The notes: a model not told the origin generated them from the letters alone. Positions 1 to 9,270 are shown, counted from the first letter of the stretch. The stretch: DNA of 64,000 bases from Candidatus Rokuibacteriota bacterium (GCA_003220435.1 QHSL01000063.1:91962-155961), one strand, 5' to 3'. A program made the numbers and translations.

Positions 1-1011
1 GTCGGACGCCCACATGATCGTCTCCACTCCCATCTCGTGGATCATCTGGGTGCCGATCCGATCGAACTGGAACGTCGCCTTGCACTGGCGCCGCCAGTAG
101 TCGCTCGGCTTCATCGTGAGGCCGAGATCGCGGAAGCGGTCCTCCCACTCGAAGTCCATGCGATCGAGCGCGTACGGGATCCAGCCGATGCCGCTCTCGC
201 CGAAGGAGATCCGGAGGTTCGGGTACCGCTCCAGCACCGCGGCGCCGATGATCGCGGCCAGGATGTTGACGAGATTCATCTGGAACGCCGACACGCCGGT
301 GAACAGCGCGGCTCGGCGGGTGCGCCCGGTGGCCTTGTCGCGCGCGCCGGGCGGCGTGCTCGGGAACGTGTGGAAGTGTAGCGGCAGGTTCACCTCGTTG
401 ACGGCCTGCCAGAGCGGCTCCCACACGGGGTGCCACATGGGCTCCATGTCCCACGAGCACGACAGCTCCAGCCCGCGCAGGCCCATCTTCGCCACACGCC
501 GAACCTCTTGCACCGCGGCGTCGATGTCCCCGTAGGGCAGGCAGGCCAGGCCGATCTGGCGGTCGGGATAGTGACGGCAGAAGTCCTTGAGCCAGTCGTT
601 GTAGATGCGGAACATCTCCTTCGCGGCCTCGTTGTCGTTCAGACGGGTGGCCGCGCCGAGGATGCCGAAGATGACCTCGGCCTGCACGCCGTCCATCTCC
701 ATGTCCTTGATCCGGAGGTGCGGATCGGTCGGCCGCCGGATGCCCTTCTTGCCGTCCTCATACAGCCCGACCGCGGCCATCTTGTCGACACGATAGTTCT
801 GGCCGGGGACCAGCTTCTGGCCGCCCGGGCCCACGCCCCCGACCAGGCCGAACGACGTGCCGTTCTTGCAGGTCCAGTGGGGACCGTCCGGGCCGTCGAC
901 GACGTACGGCATCCGGTCGCGCAACGCCGCCGAGGCGTTGGCAGTGAACAGGTCGTTGGGGATCCACGGCATGTCGATGTGGCAGTCGGCGGAGATCCGG
1001 GAATATTGCAT
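1..1011 (-). CDS. Amidohydrolase-2 family metal-dependent hydrolase (3' end cut by window edge)
   Basis: The frame stays open for 337 codons from the ATG at 1011 to the window edge, so the C terminus is missing. A GAGAGGAG ribosome site precedes the start. The protein opens with a metal-binding ADCHIDMP stretch. Later it shows the fold's HFHTF segment, the FGESGIGWIPY segment and, at the edge, MWASD, which in this family normally continues as FPH. Members are TIM-barrel hydrolases or decarboxylases of the aminocarboxymuconate semialdehyde decarboxylase type. It is the last gene of a minus-strand run with CMD, DUF1330 and VOC genes, a set often seen around ring-cleavage or aldehyde catabolism. 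The exact substrate cannot be read. The homologue at 32701-33846 shows the same WxSDFPH ending. Confidence 0.9.
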   Translation of the reverse strand, partial: MQYSRISADCHIDMPWIPNDLFTANASAALRDRMPYVVDGPDGPHWTCKNGTSFGLVGGVGPGGQKLVPGQNYRVDKMAAVGLYEDGKKGIRRPTDPHLRIKDMEMDGVQAEVIFGILGAATRLNDNEAAKEMFRIYNDWLKDFCRHYPDRQIGLACLPYGDIDAAVQEVRRVAKMGLRGLELSCSWDMEPMWHPVWEPLWQAVNEVNLPLHFHTFPSTPPGARDKATGRTRRAALFTGVSAFQMNLVNILAAIIGAAVLERYPNLRISFGESGIGWIPYALDRMDFEWEDRFRDLGLTMKPSDYWRRQCKATFQFDRIGTQMIHEMGVETIMWASD

Positions 1012-1150
1012 CGCACTCTCCTCTCGAGGTTGCTCCGATGCTAAACCCGCGGCGCGCACGTCGGCAAGCTCCTTGACTCGGCGCCGGAGCATGCGATGGC
1101 AAGCTCCGACGCGCCCGAGGGCACCGTCGCGACGAGCGCCCGCGCGGAGT

Positions 1151-1576
1151 TCAGCTGAGGTCGGGCGCGAGCCGGTAGAGCGGCATCCGGGCCTTGATCT
1201 GCTCGTCCCAGCCGCGGGCCCGCACGTCGATCATCAGCCCGTCGGGGCCCTTGTACTTCCGGTTGACCTTGCTGGTCCCCTGGCACTCGGTGGCGCTGGC
1301 CGACTCGAGCGTGGCGCACGCCTGCTCGAGGTCGTCCACGTAGAAGCCGATGTGGTGGACGCCCTTGGTGGACGTGCCCTCGCCCAGGTTGGGCGTGTCG
1401 TCGCCGCCGTACTTGAGAATGGCGAAATAGATATACCCGTCGCTCAGCCAGACGCCCTCGGCGCCGGTGTCGGCAGGCGTGCGACGCAGCTCGGTCAGGC
1501 CGAAGACGCTCTTGTAGAACTCGGCGGTCTTCGCCGGATCATCAGTGGACAGCGCGATGTGTTTGATCCTTGCCAT
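1151..1576 (-). CDS. VOC (glyoxalase/bleomycin-resistance/dioxygenase) family protein
   Basis: This 141-residue protein begins MARIKHIALSTDDP and contains a second beta-alpha-beta-beta-beta half starting near GVHHIGFYVDDLEQA, the usual paired VOC architecture. Histidines in the two halves (IKHIALS and VHHIGFY) are in the positions that bind a metal in this superfamily. The length is normal for a single-domain VOC enzyme. VOC members include lactoylglutathione lyase, methylmalonyl-CoA epimerase and extradiol dioxygenases; nothing in the sequence decides among these. It lies in the minus-strand operon between a DUF1330 gene (22-base gap) and the amidohydrolase. Confidence 0.88.
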   Translation of the reverse strand: MARIKHIALSTDDPAKTAEFYKSVFGLTELRRTPADTGAEGVWLSDGYIYFAILKYGGDDTPNLGEGTSTKGVHHIGFYVDDLEQACATLESASATECQGTSKVNRKYKGPDGLMIDVRARGWDEQIKARMPLYRLAPDLS

Positions 1577-1598
1577 GGCTCAGTCCTCCTCAGTCTGT

Positions 1599-1892
1599 TC
1601 AGGCGACTCCTTCCACGATGCGGATGTCGCGCTCGGCGCCGTTTCCCAGCTCCTTGAGCGCCGCCTGGTAACCGGGGCTGTCGTGCGCCGCGGTCGCCTG
1701 GGCGAGGCCGTCGAATTCGATCACGACCACGCGCTGGTTGAGACCCATCTCGTAGGTCTTCGCGGGCGTGCCGCGAACGAGGAAGCGTCCGCCCGCGGCC
1801 TGGATGGCGGGCGCTGCCAGCTTCGCGTAGGCCGCCAGCGCGTCGGGGTTCTTGATGGAGCGGTAGCTCGCGATCCAGTACGCCTTGGCCAT
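1599..1892 (-). CDS. DUF1330 family protein
   Basis: The 97-residue product MAKAYWIASYRSIKNPDAL fits the ferredoxin-like alpha/beta DUF1330 family, with the family's typical FLVRG and VVIEFDG strands and a final EG segment. It is soluble, with no signal peptide. The family's biochemical role is not established; members are often encoded with small catabolic enzymes, as here. The gene is 12 bases downstream of the CMD gene and 22 bases upstream of the VOC gene, so co-transcription is likely. Confidence 0.88.
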   Translation of the reverse strand: MAKAYWIASYRSIKNPDALAAYAKLAAPAIQAAGGRFLVRGTPAKTYEMGLNQRVVVIEFDGLAQATAAHDSPGYQAALKELGNGAERDIRIVEGVA

Positions 1893-1904
1893 GGCACCCT
1901 CCCT

Positions 1905-2267
1905 CTACGCCCTCTTGAAGGCTCCGTCGCGGTCGAGCTGCATCAGCGCCTGGACTCCCGTGCTGAACGTCGGGCCACCCCCCGGCACCGCCGCGGACTC
2001 GATCGCCTCGAGGAGCTCGCGCTTGGTCGCGCCGTGCTGGACGGCGCGGCGCATGTGGGTGACCACACCGTCCTCCCGGCCGCGATAGGCCAGGATCCCG
2101 ATGATGACCATTTCCCGATGCTTGATCGAGAGCTCCTTGTCCTCGCCGACCGACAGGGCGCTCAGTGGGCCGCGCGCCTTGACGTACTCGGGATCTTCTT
2201 TCGCGACCCAGTCCCAGAATGGATAGCCGTAGGGGCTGGCGGTCTGGCCGTCGACCTTCTCGCTCAT
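1905..2267 (-). CDS. Carboxymuconolactone decarboxylase family protein
   Basis: This 120-residue all-helical protein contains the CMD-family core HREMVIIGILAYRGRE followed by HMRRAVQHGATKRELLEAI. It has no cysteines, so it lacks the CxxC redox pair of AhpD peroxidase partners and is more like the decarboxylase or uncharacterised branch. It is the first gene of the minus-strand operon (CMD, DUF1330, VOC, amidohydrolase). It is divergent from the transporter gene that begins at 2417, leaving about 150 bases for both promoters. The function beyond the family fold is an inference from context. Confidence 0.87.
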   Translation of the reverse strand: MSEKVDGQTASPYGYPFWDWVAKEDPEYVKARGPLSALSVGEDKELSIKHREMVIIGILAYRGREDGVVTHMRRAVQHGATKRELLEAIESAAVPGGGPTFSTGVQALMQLDRDGAFKRA

Positions 2268-2416
2268 CCTGCCCTCCTGGCGCGTCGTGAGACGCCCCAG
2301 GAAGGTATCACATCGGAGGGGTGTTCAGCGCTCGGGGGCCTCGTCGTCCGCGTGGAGCGCCGCGTCGACCCGGCCGACGTTGCGGGAGCGAGGATTCCTG
2401 CATAACCTGGAGCTCG

Positions 2417-4072
2417 ATGCCTCCGGCTCCTTCCGCGCTCGCGCCGAGGTGGGGTGCGGCCATTCGGGTGTGGATCGACCGCAACATTCTCGGGCTCGGG
2501 CGCGAGATGCGGCTCTCGTATCTGCCGCCTCTCATGGTCTACGTCGCGGCCGGTATCTCCGGGCTCACCGCCATCGTCGGCACGTTCTTCGTGAAGGAGC
2601 GGTTGGGGCTGTCGGCGGAGTTTCTCGCCGGGCTCGCCTTCTGGGCCGGGCTGCCGTGGGCGCTCAAGGTGCCGTTGGGCCACTTCGTGGATCTCGTCTG
2701 GCGCTGGAAGGCGACGATGGTGTTCGTCGGCGCCGGGCTGATCACCGCGAGCATCGCCGTCATGATCGGCCTGCTCGGCCACCCGGAGTCGATGCCGAAG
2801 ATGCTGACCGTCGAGGCGTGGTACGTGCTCGCCACGCTGCTCGCGCCGATCGGCTACGTCGTGCAGGACGTCGTCGCCGACGCGATGACGGTCGAAGCGG
2901 TGCCGCGCGTTGACGCGGCCGGCCGGCCAGTCGACATGGCCGCGCGCAAGTCCATGAACACGACCGTGCAGACGCTGGGCCGGGTCGCGATCATTGGCGG
3001 CACCGTCCTCGTCTCGCTCGCCAACGTGTACCTGCTCCACGGCGTGGCCGAGCTTCCCGAGGCCGAGAAGGCGCTCGCGTATCTGCGCGTCTACGAGCTG
3101 GCGCTGATCATTCCGGTCGTGTCGGTGCTGGGGGTCGGGCTCGGGCTCGCGCTGCGGTGGCGTGACACGCGCCGGCTCGTGGCCAGGGGCTTCGCACCGA
3201 GCGAGGCGCGCCGGATGCTGAACCCGCACGGCGAGCGTACGCCGATCAACTGGTGGATTCTCGGCGGCGGCCTCGCGTTCGCCGTCGTCTCGATCGGGGT
3301 CGGCCTCGGCGACGTGGCCGGTGGTCAGGAGATGATCTTCGGCCTGTCGATGGCCGTTCTCATCTTCCTGATCTGGCGGATCACCCGCGAGCTCGAGCCG
3401 GAGGCTCGGCACGTGCTGGTGGGGACGGCGACGGTCGTGTTCGTCTTCCGCGCGGTACCCGGACCGGGCGCCGGCGTGACCTGGTGGGAGATCGATCACC
3501 TCGGGTTCGATCAGCAGTTCCTGGCCGAGCTGTCGCTGATCGGCAGCGTCCTCACGCTGGCCGGGCTGTTCATCTTCCGTCGCTTCATGGCCGAGCGGTC
3601 GATCGCCTACGTCGTGGGCGCCCTGACCGTCGCGACGACCGTGCTCTCGCTGCCGGTCCTCGGCATGTACTACGGGCTCCACGAGTGGACCGCGGCGCAC
3701 ACGCACGGCATCGTCGACGCCCGCGCGATCGCGCTCGTCGATACCGCGCTCGAGTCACCGCTGGGCCAGGTCTCGATGGTGCCGATGCTGGCGTGGATCG
3801 CGAACTCGGCCCCCGACCGGCTGAAGGCGACGTTCTTCGCGGTCATGGGATCGTTCGCGAACCTGTCGCTGGTGGCCGCGCAGCTCGGGACCAAGTACCT
3901 GAACCAGATCTCCACGGTCACGCGCGAGGTGCGCGACGCGACCGGCGCCGTCACGACACCCGCCGACTACAGCGAGCTCGGCGGGCTGCTGCTGACGGTG
4001 ACCGTCATCGGCTTCGTCCTGCCGATGCTGTCAGTCCTGTTCGTCCGATTCACCCGATTCCGCAGCGCCTGA
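2417..4072 (+). CDS. MFS transporter, BT1/folate-biopterin-transporter-like
   Basis: From the ATG at 2417 the product is 551 residues with about twelve or more hydrophobic segments, typical of a major facilitator carrier. The segment APIGYVVQDVVADAMTVEAV resembles the conserved DxxxADAxxxE region of the BT1 (folate-biopterin transporter) branch. There is a long central cytoplasmic region with charged residues (about residues 245-285) and a C-terminal set of helices ending at FVRFTRF. An in-frame start at 2321 would add an arginine-rich N-terminal leader that does not look like a transporter, so I prefer 2417, preceded by GGAG. The substrate is unknown. The gene is single and flanked by genes on the other strand. 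Confidence 0.88.
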   Translation: MPPAPSALAPRWGAAIRVWIDRNILGLGREMRLSYLPPLMVYVAAGISGLTAIVGTFFVKERLGLSAEFLAGLAFWAGLPWALKVPLGHFVDLVWRWKATMVFVGAGLITASIAVMIGLLGHPESMPKMLTVEAWYVLATLLAPIGYVVQDVVADAMTVEAVPRVDAAGRPVDMAARKSMNTTVQTLGRVAIIGGTVLVSLANVYLLHGVAELPEAEKALAYLRVYELALIIPVVSVLGVGLGLALRWRDTRRLVARGFAPSEARRMLNPHGERTPINWWILGGGLAFAVVSIGVGLGDVAGGQEMIFGLSMAVLIFLIWRITRELEPEARHVLVGTATVVFVFRAVPGPGAGVTWWEIDHLGFDQQFLAELSLIGSVLTLAGLFIFRRFMAERSIAYVVGALTVATTVLSLPVLGMYYGLHEWTAAHTHGIVDARAIALVDTALESPLGQVSMVPMLAWIANSAPDRLKATFFAVMGSFANLSLVAAQLGTKYLNQISTVTREVRDATGAVTTPADYSELGGLLLTVTVIGFVLPMLSVLFVRFTRFRSA

Positions 4073-4093
4073 CCCGGCTGCTCCGCAGCCTGC

Positions 4094-4564
4094 CTACCGC
4101 GCGGGAAGAACAATGACAGCGGGATTCGTCTGGGCCACCTTGACGGACAGGCGCCACGGCGCCGGGCCGATCTGATCGATCGCGAAATAGAGGATCGTGT
4201 TGCCCTGCACCCGGGTCCCGGCGCCCATGGGAATGTTGACGCCGACTCCGGTGCCGACGCCGACCCCGCCGCCGGTTGCGCCGCCGATGCCGATCCCGAT
4301 ACCGGAGCTGCTGCCGCCGGCCACCGGCGGCTGCTCGATCGTCTGCGGCCGCACCGTCTTCTGATCGACCTTGACGATCTGGGCGTCCTCGAGGCGATAG
4401 CCGCTGGTGTCGATCTCGACGCGGAGCCGGTCGGCCAGCAGCGTGTAGTCGGCGGAGATCGCCGCGCCCGCCGGCGGCGACTCGGGCTTGTACGGAAGGG
4501 ACACAGCGGTCGCGCATCCTCCGAGTGCGATCACGAGTGCCGCCAGCGAGAGTCGCGGTCTCAT
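4094..4564 (-). CDS. Hypothetical lipoprotein with glycine-rich segment
   Basis: The 156-residue product begins with a short basic and hydrophobic signal ending in a LGGC lipobox, so Cys17 is the likely lipidation site. The mature part has a low-complexity tract of alternating glycine with valine or isoleucine at about residues 88-110, flanked by beta-rich segments. The ATG overlaps the recQ stop as ATGA, so translation is coupled. No family is recognised. The glycine-rich part could be a flexible linker or membrane-associated segment. The function is unknown. Confidence 0.8.
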   Translation of the reverse strand: MRPRLSLAALVIALGGCATAVSLPYKPESPPAGAAISADYTLLADRLRVEIDTSGYRLEDAQIVKVDQKTVRPQTIEQPPVAGGSSSGIGIGIGGATGGGVGVGTGVGVNIPMGAGTRVQGNTILYFAIDQIGPAPWRLSVKVAQTNPAVIVLPAR

Positions 4565-6528
4565 CCCGTCCCTCCTATTCTACGTTTCACCCCTTCGGTC
4601 ACTATCTTAAGCAGCCCGGCGCCGTAGCGCGCCGCCTTGTGCGGCCCAACACCGTGGGCGCGCTGGAGCTCGACGAGATCGCGCGGTCGCAGCATCGCGA
4701 TGTCGCGCAGCGTGCGATCGCTGGCCACGATGAAGGGCGCCACCCGCTCGGCCCGCGCCACTTCGAGCCGGTGGCGCCGGAGCGCCTCGAACAGCGCCAG
4801 CCCCTCCGCGTCGAGCTCGGCCGGCTCGTGGCGTACGACGCGCCCCGGCGCCCGATCGAGCAGCAGCTCGGGGGCCGGAGCGGTGGCTCGCCCCACGGCG
4901 GCGGCTCGAAGCGTGCCCGGCGCCGGCTTCTCGTGCCGGGCCACGGGCGGCAGGAGCAGGCGCGCCGGGCGCTCGCCCTTCATCACGGCGCGGCCGTCGT
5001 CGGTCAGCGTGACGACGGGCCGGTCGAGACCGGCGAAGCTGACCCAGCCGGCCGACACGCACCGGCGCAGCAGCGCGGTCAGCCACGGCGCCCCATGTTC
5101 CCTGAGGTTGCCGAAGGTGCGGACCTTTGTGAGCCCGGCGCGCTCGAGCCGCTCGTCGGCGTCGCCGTGGACGAGCTTGACGGCGGTCTGAAGCCCGAAG
5201 CGTCCGTCGACGCGCGCCACGCCGGAAAGCGCCTTGCGGACGATCAACGTCACCCGCTCGGGGTCTCCCGTCTCCGGCTCTCCCTCCAGGGCCCGACAGA
5301 CGTCGCAGCGGCCGCAGCCCGCGAGCGTCTCCGCCTCGTCGCCGAAGTAGCGCAGGATCGCGTCGTGGCGGCAGCTGCCGCCCTCGGCCCAGCGAATCAA
5401 TTCGAGGAACATGCTCCACTTGTGCTCGACCACGGCGGGGTCGGCCGCCCCGTCCCCGGTGCTGTGCTCGAGCAGCGCCCGGCGCAGCGGCAGGTCGCGG
5501 GCGCTCACGAGGAGGAGTCCGAGCGCCGGGGCTCCGTCGCGACCGGCCCGCCCGACCTCCTGGTAGTACGCCTCGATCGATCCTGGCGGACCCAGGTGGA
5601 TGACCGCGCGGACGTCCGGCCGGTCGATGCCCATGCCGAACGCGTTCGTGGCCACGACCACCTCGAGCGCGCCGGCCGCGAAGTCGCCCTGCACGGCCTC
5701 GCGCGTCTTGCCGTCGAGGCCCGCGTGGTAGGCGCGAGCGCGCCAGCCCCGTTCGCTCAGCCGCTCGCTCTCGTCGTCGGCCCCCTTGCGTGTGGGCGCG
5801 TACACGATCGCCGTGCCGCGCTTTCGCCCCGGGCCCTCGAGCGCCTCCGCCAGTGCGCCGTCGACCAGGCCCGCCCGCTCGCGGCGGCCGCCGATCTCCG
5901 CGGCACGCAGCGCGAGGTTGGGGCGCGCAAATCCGTGAATGATCTGCGGCGTGTCGGACGGCAGGCCGAGCCTCGCCAGGATCTCGTCGCGCACGATCGG
6001 CGTTGCGGTCGCGGTGCAGGCGAGCACGCGCGCGCCCGGCAGGGCGCCCAGGAGTGCCCCGATCTCGAGATATTCGGGGCGGAAGTCGTGGCCCCACTCA
6101 CTGATGCAGTGGGCTTCGTCGATCGCCACCAGGGGGCAGTCGAGCGCGTGGATCAGCGAGCGGAAGCCGGGGAACGCGAGCCGTTCGGGCGCCACGTAGA
6201 CGAGCGCCAGCTCACGCCTGGCCATCCGGGCCATGCGGCGACGCATCTCGGCCGCGTCGAGCGTCGCGGCGAGATAGGTCGCGCGGACGGCGCGAGCTTC
6301 GAGCGCCTGGACCTGGTCGGCCATCAGTGCCACCAGCGGCGAGACGACCAGGGTCGTGCCCGAGAGAATCGTGGCGGGAAGCTGATAGCTCAGGCTCTTG
6401 CCGCCGCCGGTCGGCGCCACCAGCAAGAGCCGCCCGTGAGCGAGCAGCGTCTCGATGGCTTCGCGCTGGCCGGGACGGAACGCGACGTGGCCCAGACGCG
6501 CGAGGGCGGCGTTGAGGTCCGCCGCCAC
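4561..6528 (-). CDS. recQ: RecQ-family ATP-dependent DNA helicase
   Basis: The 655-residue product starts with GTG at 6528, overlapping the stop of the upstream DUF885 gene as TAGTG. It has a Walker A (APTGGGKS, Lys44), a DEAH box at 137-140, a TATATP motif and helicase motif VI as QEVGRAGRDG. A zinc-binding cysteine cluster (CRHDAILRYF ... CGRCDVC) and RQC winged-helix region follow. A C-terminal HRDC domain at about residues 570-650 ends in AHGVGPHKAARYG. RecQ unwinds recombination intermediates and restarts forks in a 3'-5' direction. The domain order and length match standard RecQ. It sits between two envelope protein genes, which is unusual company. Confidence 0.95.
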   Translation of the reverse strand: MAADLNAALARLGHVAFRPGQREAIETLLAHGRLLLVAPTGGGKSLSYQLPATILSGTTLVVSPLVALMADQVQALEARAVRATYLAATLDAAEMRRRMARMARRELALVYVAPERLAFPGFRSLIHALDCPLVAIDEAHCISEWGHDFRPEYLEIGALLGALPGARVLACTATATPIVRDEILARLGLPSDTPQIIHGFARPNLALRAAEIGGRRERAGLVDGALAEALEGPGRKRGTAIVYAPTRKGADDESERLSERGWRARAYHAGLDGKTREAVQGDFAAGALEVVVATNAFGMGIDRPDVRAVIHLGPPGSIEAYYQEVGRAGRDGAPALGLLLVSARDLPLRRALLEHSTGDGAADPAVVEHKWSMFLELIRWAEGGSCRHDAILRYFGDEAETLAGCGRCDVCRALEGEPETGDPERVTLIVRKALSGVARVDGRFGLQTAVKLVHGDADERLERAGLTKVRTFGNLREHGAPWLTALLRRCVSAGWVSFAGLDRPVVTLTDDGRAVMKGERPARLLLPPVARHEKPAPGTLRAAAVGRATAPAPELLLDRAPGRVVRHEPAELDAEGLALFEALRRHRLEVARAERVAPFIVASDRTLRDIAMLRPRDLVELQRAHGVGPHKAARYGAGLLKIVTEGVKRRIGGTG

Positions 6529-8267
6529 TAGAGGTTGCGCCGCTGCGCCGCGATCCAGCGGTCCATCTTCGCCTCGAGGATGCTCAGCGGCATCGCCCCG
6601 TCCTTGAGGACCTCGTCGTGGAACGCGCGCACGTCGAACGAGGCGCCCAGCGCCGTTTCCGCCTTCGTGCGCAGCTCCCGGATCTTCAGGTGACCGATGT
6701 GATAGCCGAGCGCCTGCCCGGGCCACACCATGTAGCGCTCCACTTCGCGCTCCGCGTTCTCGCGCCGTCCGCCGAGGAAGTCGATGGCCTGTTGCCGCGT
6801 CCACCCCTTCTCGTGCAGCCCGACGTCGACGACCAGGCGCGCGGCGCGGAACCACTGGCCGCCGAGCGCGTCGAGCCGATCGCGGCGGGTCTGATACGCC
6901 CCGAGCTCGCCGCCGAGACTTTCCGCGTAGAGCCCCCAGCCCTCGCCGAACGCGACGTACCAGGCGAACCGTCGAAACGCGGGCAGCGTGCGGTTCTCGC
7001 GCTGGAGCATCAGCTGGAAATGGTGGCCCGGGACCGCCTCGTGGAGAAAGAGGCTGCGGCTGACCCGCGCGCTGCCGCCGGCGCGGAGCTCGGAGGTGTT
7101 CAAGTAGAAGACGCCGTGCCGCGTGCCGTCGACCGAGCCCGCCTGGTAGCTCGACGGCATCGAGCGATCGCGAAACGCCTCGATCGGGCGGACCTCGAAT
7201 CCGGCTCGCGGGAAGCGGCCGAACAGCTTCGGCAGCGCCGCCTCCACCGAGGTCCGGAGCTCCGCATACCCGCGCAGCAGCGCCTCGACGTCGCGATAGA
7301 CGACCGGTTCCGGATCCCGATGGGCGGCGATCTCGGCGCGCAGCGCGTCCATCTCCCTCTGGAGGCGATTCACATCGCGCCGGCCGAGCTCGAAGATCTC
7401 GTCGGAGCTCAGGCTGGTCGTCGTCGACATCCGGACCGCGTGGCGGTACAGGTCGCGGCCGCCGGGCAGGGCGCCGAGGCCATGGGACGACCGGCACTGC
7501 GGCAGGTACTCGTCCTGGATGAAGGCGCGCAGCTTGCGATACGTCGGCACGATCTTGTGCTCGATGGCGTCCACGTACCGCGCGGTCAGGCGCTGTCGGG
7601 TGCCTTCGTCGAAGGGGCTCGGGAAATTCTTCAGGGGCTCATAGAACGCGCTGGCCCGCGGGTCCTCGACGATCTGCGCGTCGAGCTGCGGCACCACCTT
7701 GAGCATCGCGTCGCGCGGCTGCGTCAGGCCCCGCGCCATCCCCGTACGCATGTTCGCGATCGCCGTCTCCACCCAGACCACGAAGCCGTCGATCCGCCCG
7801 AGGAAGTCCTCGTAATTTTGAACCGTCCTGAACGGGTGGGCGCCCCGACCCATGCCGAGGACGGGAAACCGGATGGGCCAGCTGCCCACCTGGTTGACCG
7901 GCAACAGATGCCACGGGAGGTCGAGGTCCTCGACGCAGGTGTCGAGCCGATGCTCGAAGATGTCGCGGGTGAGCAGCTCCTGCTCGTTCAGCGCCGAGCG
8001 ATCGACGCGCCGCAGATCCCGGCGGTAGCGCTCGCACAGCGCCCGGAGCCCGGCCCGGTATTCCGTGCCGATGTCGTTGGCGAGCACCCGGTCGTACTGG
8101 CGGAGCCCGGCCTCGCTGGCCGTGAGCGGGTAGTAGGGCGTCACCTCGCGATCGTAGGACCGGACGAGCTCGGCCAGCGACACGGTCGGCTCGGCCGCTC
8201 GTCGTGCACACGCGTCGGACGCGATCGCGAACGAGAGCACGATCGCGAGGGGGAGAAGTCTCCTCAC
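6528..8267 (-). CDS. DUF885 family putative metallohydrolase, exported
   Basis: This 579-residue protein has an N-terminal signal peptide (MRRLLPLAIVLSFAIASDA). It carries the DUF885 hallmark LHEAVPGHHFQL, an HExxxGHH motif that resembles the zinc site of gluzincin-type peptidases. The C-terminal helices (YMVWPGQALGYHIGHLKI) are also typical of the family. The start is GTG at 8267; the codon three positions upstream in frame is a stop, so no longer form exists. It is the first gene of a three-gene overlapping unit with recQ and a lipoprotein. Periplasmic peptidase or hydrolase activity is inferred from the family. Confidence 0.9.
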   Translation of the reverse strand: MRRLLPLAIVLSFAIASDACARRAAEPTVSLAELVRSYDREVTPYYPLTASEAGLRQYDRVLANDIGTEYRAGLRALCERYRRDLRRVDRSALNEQELLTRDIFEHRLDTCVEDLDLPWHLLPVNQVGSWPIRFPVLGMGRGAHPFRTVQNYEDFLGRIDGFVVWVETAIANMRTGMARGLTQPRDAMLKVVPQLDAQIVEDPRASAFYEPLKNFPSPFDEGTRQRLTARYVDAIEHKIVPTYRKLRAFIQDEYLPQCRSSHGLGALPGGRDLYRHAVRMSTTTSLSSDEIFELGRRDVNRLQREMDALRAEIAAHRDPEPVVYRDVEALLRGYAELRTSVEAALPKLFGRFPRAGFEVRPIEAFRDRSMPSSYQAGSVDGTRHGVFYLNTSELRAGGSARVSRSLFLHEAVPGHHFQLMLQRENRTLPAFRRFAWYVAFGEGWGLYAESLGGELGAYQTRRDRLDALGGQWFRAARLVVDVGLHEKGWTRQQAIDFLGGRRENAEREVERYMVWPGQALGYHIGHLKIRELRTKAETALGASFDVRAFHDEVLKDGAMPLSILEAKMDRWIAAQRRNL

Positions 8268-8343
8268 TCGTCACCCGTCATCCGTGTGATATAGCAGACA
8301 GCACGCGTCACCGACACGGCGTCTACGAGGGTATCGAAAGCCG

Positions 8344-9261
8344 ATGAAGCTGGATATCAGATTCGGTGGGTACCAGGAGCCCGCGTCGATCCACAACCGC
8401 GCGGCCGCGCGCTTCGGCGAGCTGCTCACGCGGGCGCTCGGGGAGCGCGTCGGCTTCCAGCTGATCGGCAGCGTCCTGAAGCTCGGCCGGCCGTCCGGCG
8501 ATCTGGTGCCGATGGTCGAGCGCGGAGAGCTGTCGTTCTGCTACATGTCCACCGTTCGCTTCTCGCGGGCCGCGCCGGACTTGCAGCTGCTCGAGCTGCC
8601 GTTCGTCGTGGCGGATCGCCGCACCGCGTTCCGGGCGCTCGACGGCGAATACGGCGAGAGCGCCGGGCGGCTCGTCGCGGAGCGGACGGCGTGCCGGCTC
8701 CTCGGATACTGGGACAACGGCTTCCGGCACCGGTCGAACCGGGTGGGGCCGATCCGCCGGCCCGAGGACTGCCGCGGCCTCCGCATTCGCACGCAGATGA
8801 GCGACCTCCACGGCGAGGTCTTCCGCGCGCTGGGCTTCGAGCCCATTGCCTCGGACGTCAAGGAGTTCGTGGAGCAGATCGCCGGCGATCGCTTCCAGGC
8901 ACAGGACAACCCGCTCACCAACATCTACAACTTCGGGGTCCACCGCCATCATCGCTATATCACGCTCACGGGCCATTTCTGGGGCGCGTCCGCACTCGTG
9001 TGCAACGCGGCCCACTACCGGAGCTGGCCCGCGGAGGTGCGGGCGGCCGTCGACGCCGCGGCACGCGAGGCGACCGCCTACCAGCGTCAGCTGGCGGCGG
9101 CGGAGGACGCCGAGATCATGGCGAAGCTCGATCCCGCGGCGAACGACGTGCTACGGCTTACCGACAGCGAGCGCGAGGCGTTCATGCGCGCGGTGCAACC
9201 GGTCGTGGAGAAGTATCGCAGCCAGCTCGACGCCAGGCTGTTCGCGTACCTCGAGGCGTGA
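8344..9261 (+). CDS. TRAP transporter DctP-like solute-binding protein without signal peptide
   Basis: The 305-residue product aligns by eye with mature DctP proteins: an opening beta strand (MKLDIRFGGYQEP), a helix with FGELLTRALGERV, the GELSFCYMSTVRF region, and the conserved LRIRTQMSDLHGEVFRALGFEP segment, where the Arg normally binds a carboxylate. The C-terminal helices are complete. There is no signal sequence, although DctP proteins are normally exported. No DctQ or DctM membrane genes are nearby. The protein may act in the cytoplasm, or a leader may have been lost. The gene is divergent from DUF885. Confidence 0.85.
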   Translation: MKLDIRFGGYQEPASIHNRAAARFGELLTRALGERVGFQLIGSVLKLGRPSGDLVPMVERGELSFCYMSTVRFSRAAPDLQLLELPFVVADRRTAFRALDGEYGESAGRLVAERTACRLLGYWDNGFRHRSNRVGPIRRPEDCRGLRIRTQMSDLHGEVFRALGFEPIASDVKEFVEQIAGDRFQAQDNPLTNIYNFGVHRHHRYITLTGHFWGASALVCNAAHYRSWPAEVRAAVDAAAREATAYQRQLAAAEDAEIMAKLDPAANDVLRLTDSEREAFMRAVQPVVEKYRSQLDARLFAYLEA

Positions 9262-9270
9262 CGAAGGGGA

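Noticed and set aside
2321..2416. Upstream start of the MFS gene at 2321
   Set aside because: The added residues are an arginine- and proline-rich stretch unlike a transporter N terminus, and the ATG at 2417 has a nearby GGAG.
4525..6531. A 668-codon open frame opposite recQ on the plus strand
   Set aside because: It is arginine/alanine/glycine-rich, has no family motif or ribosome site, and mirrors codons of recQ. Long antisense frames are expected at this G+C content.
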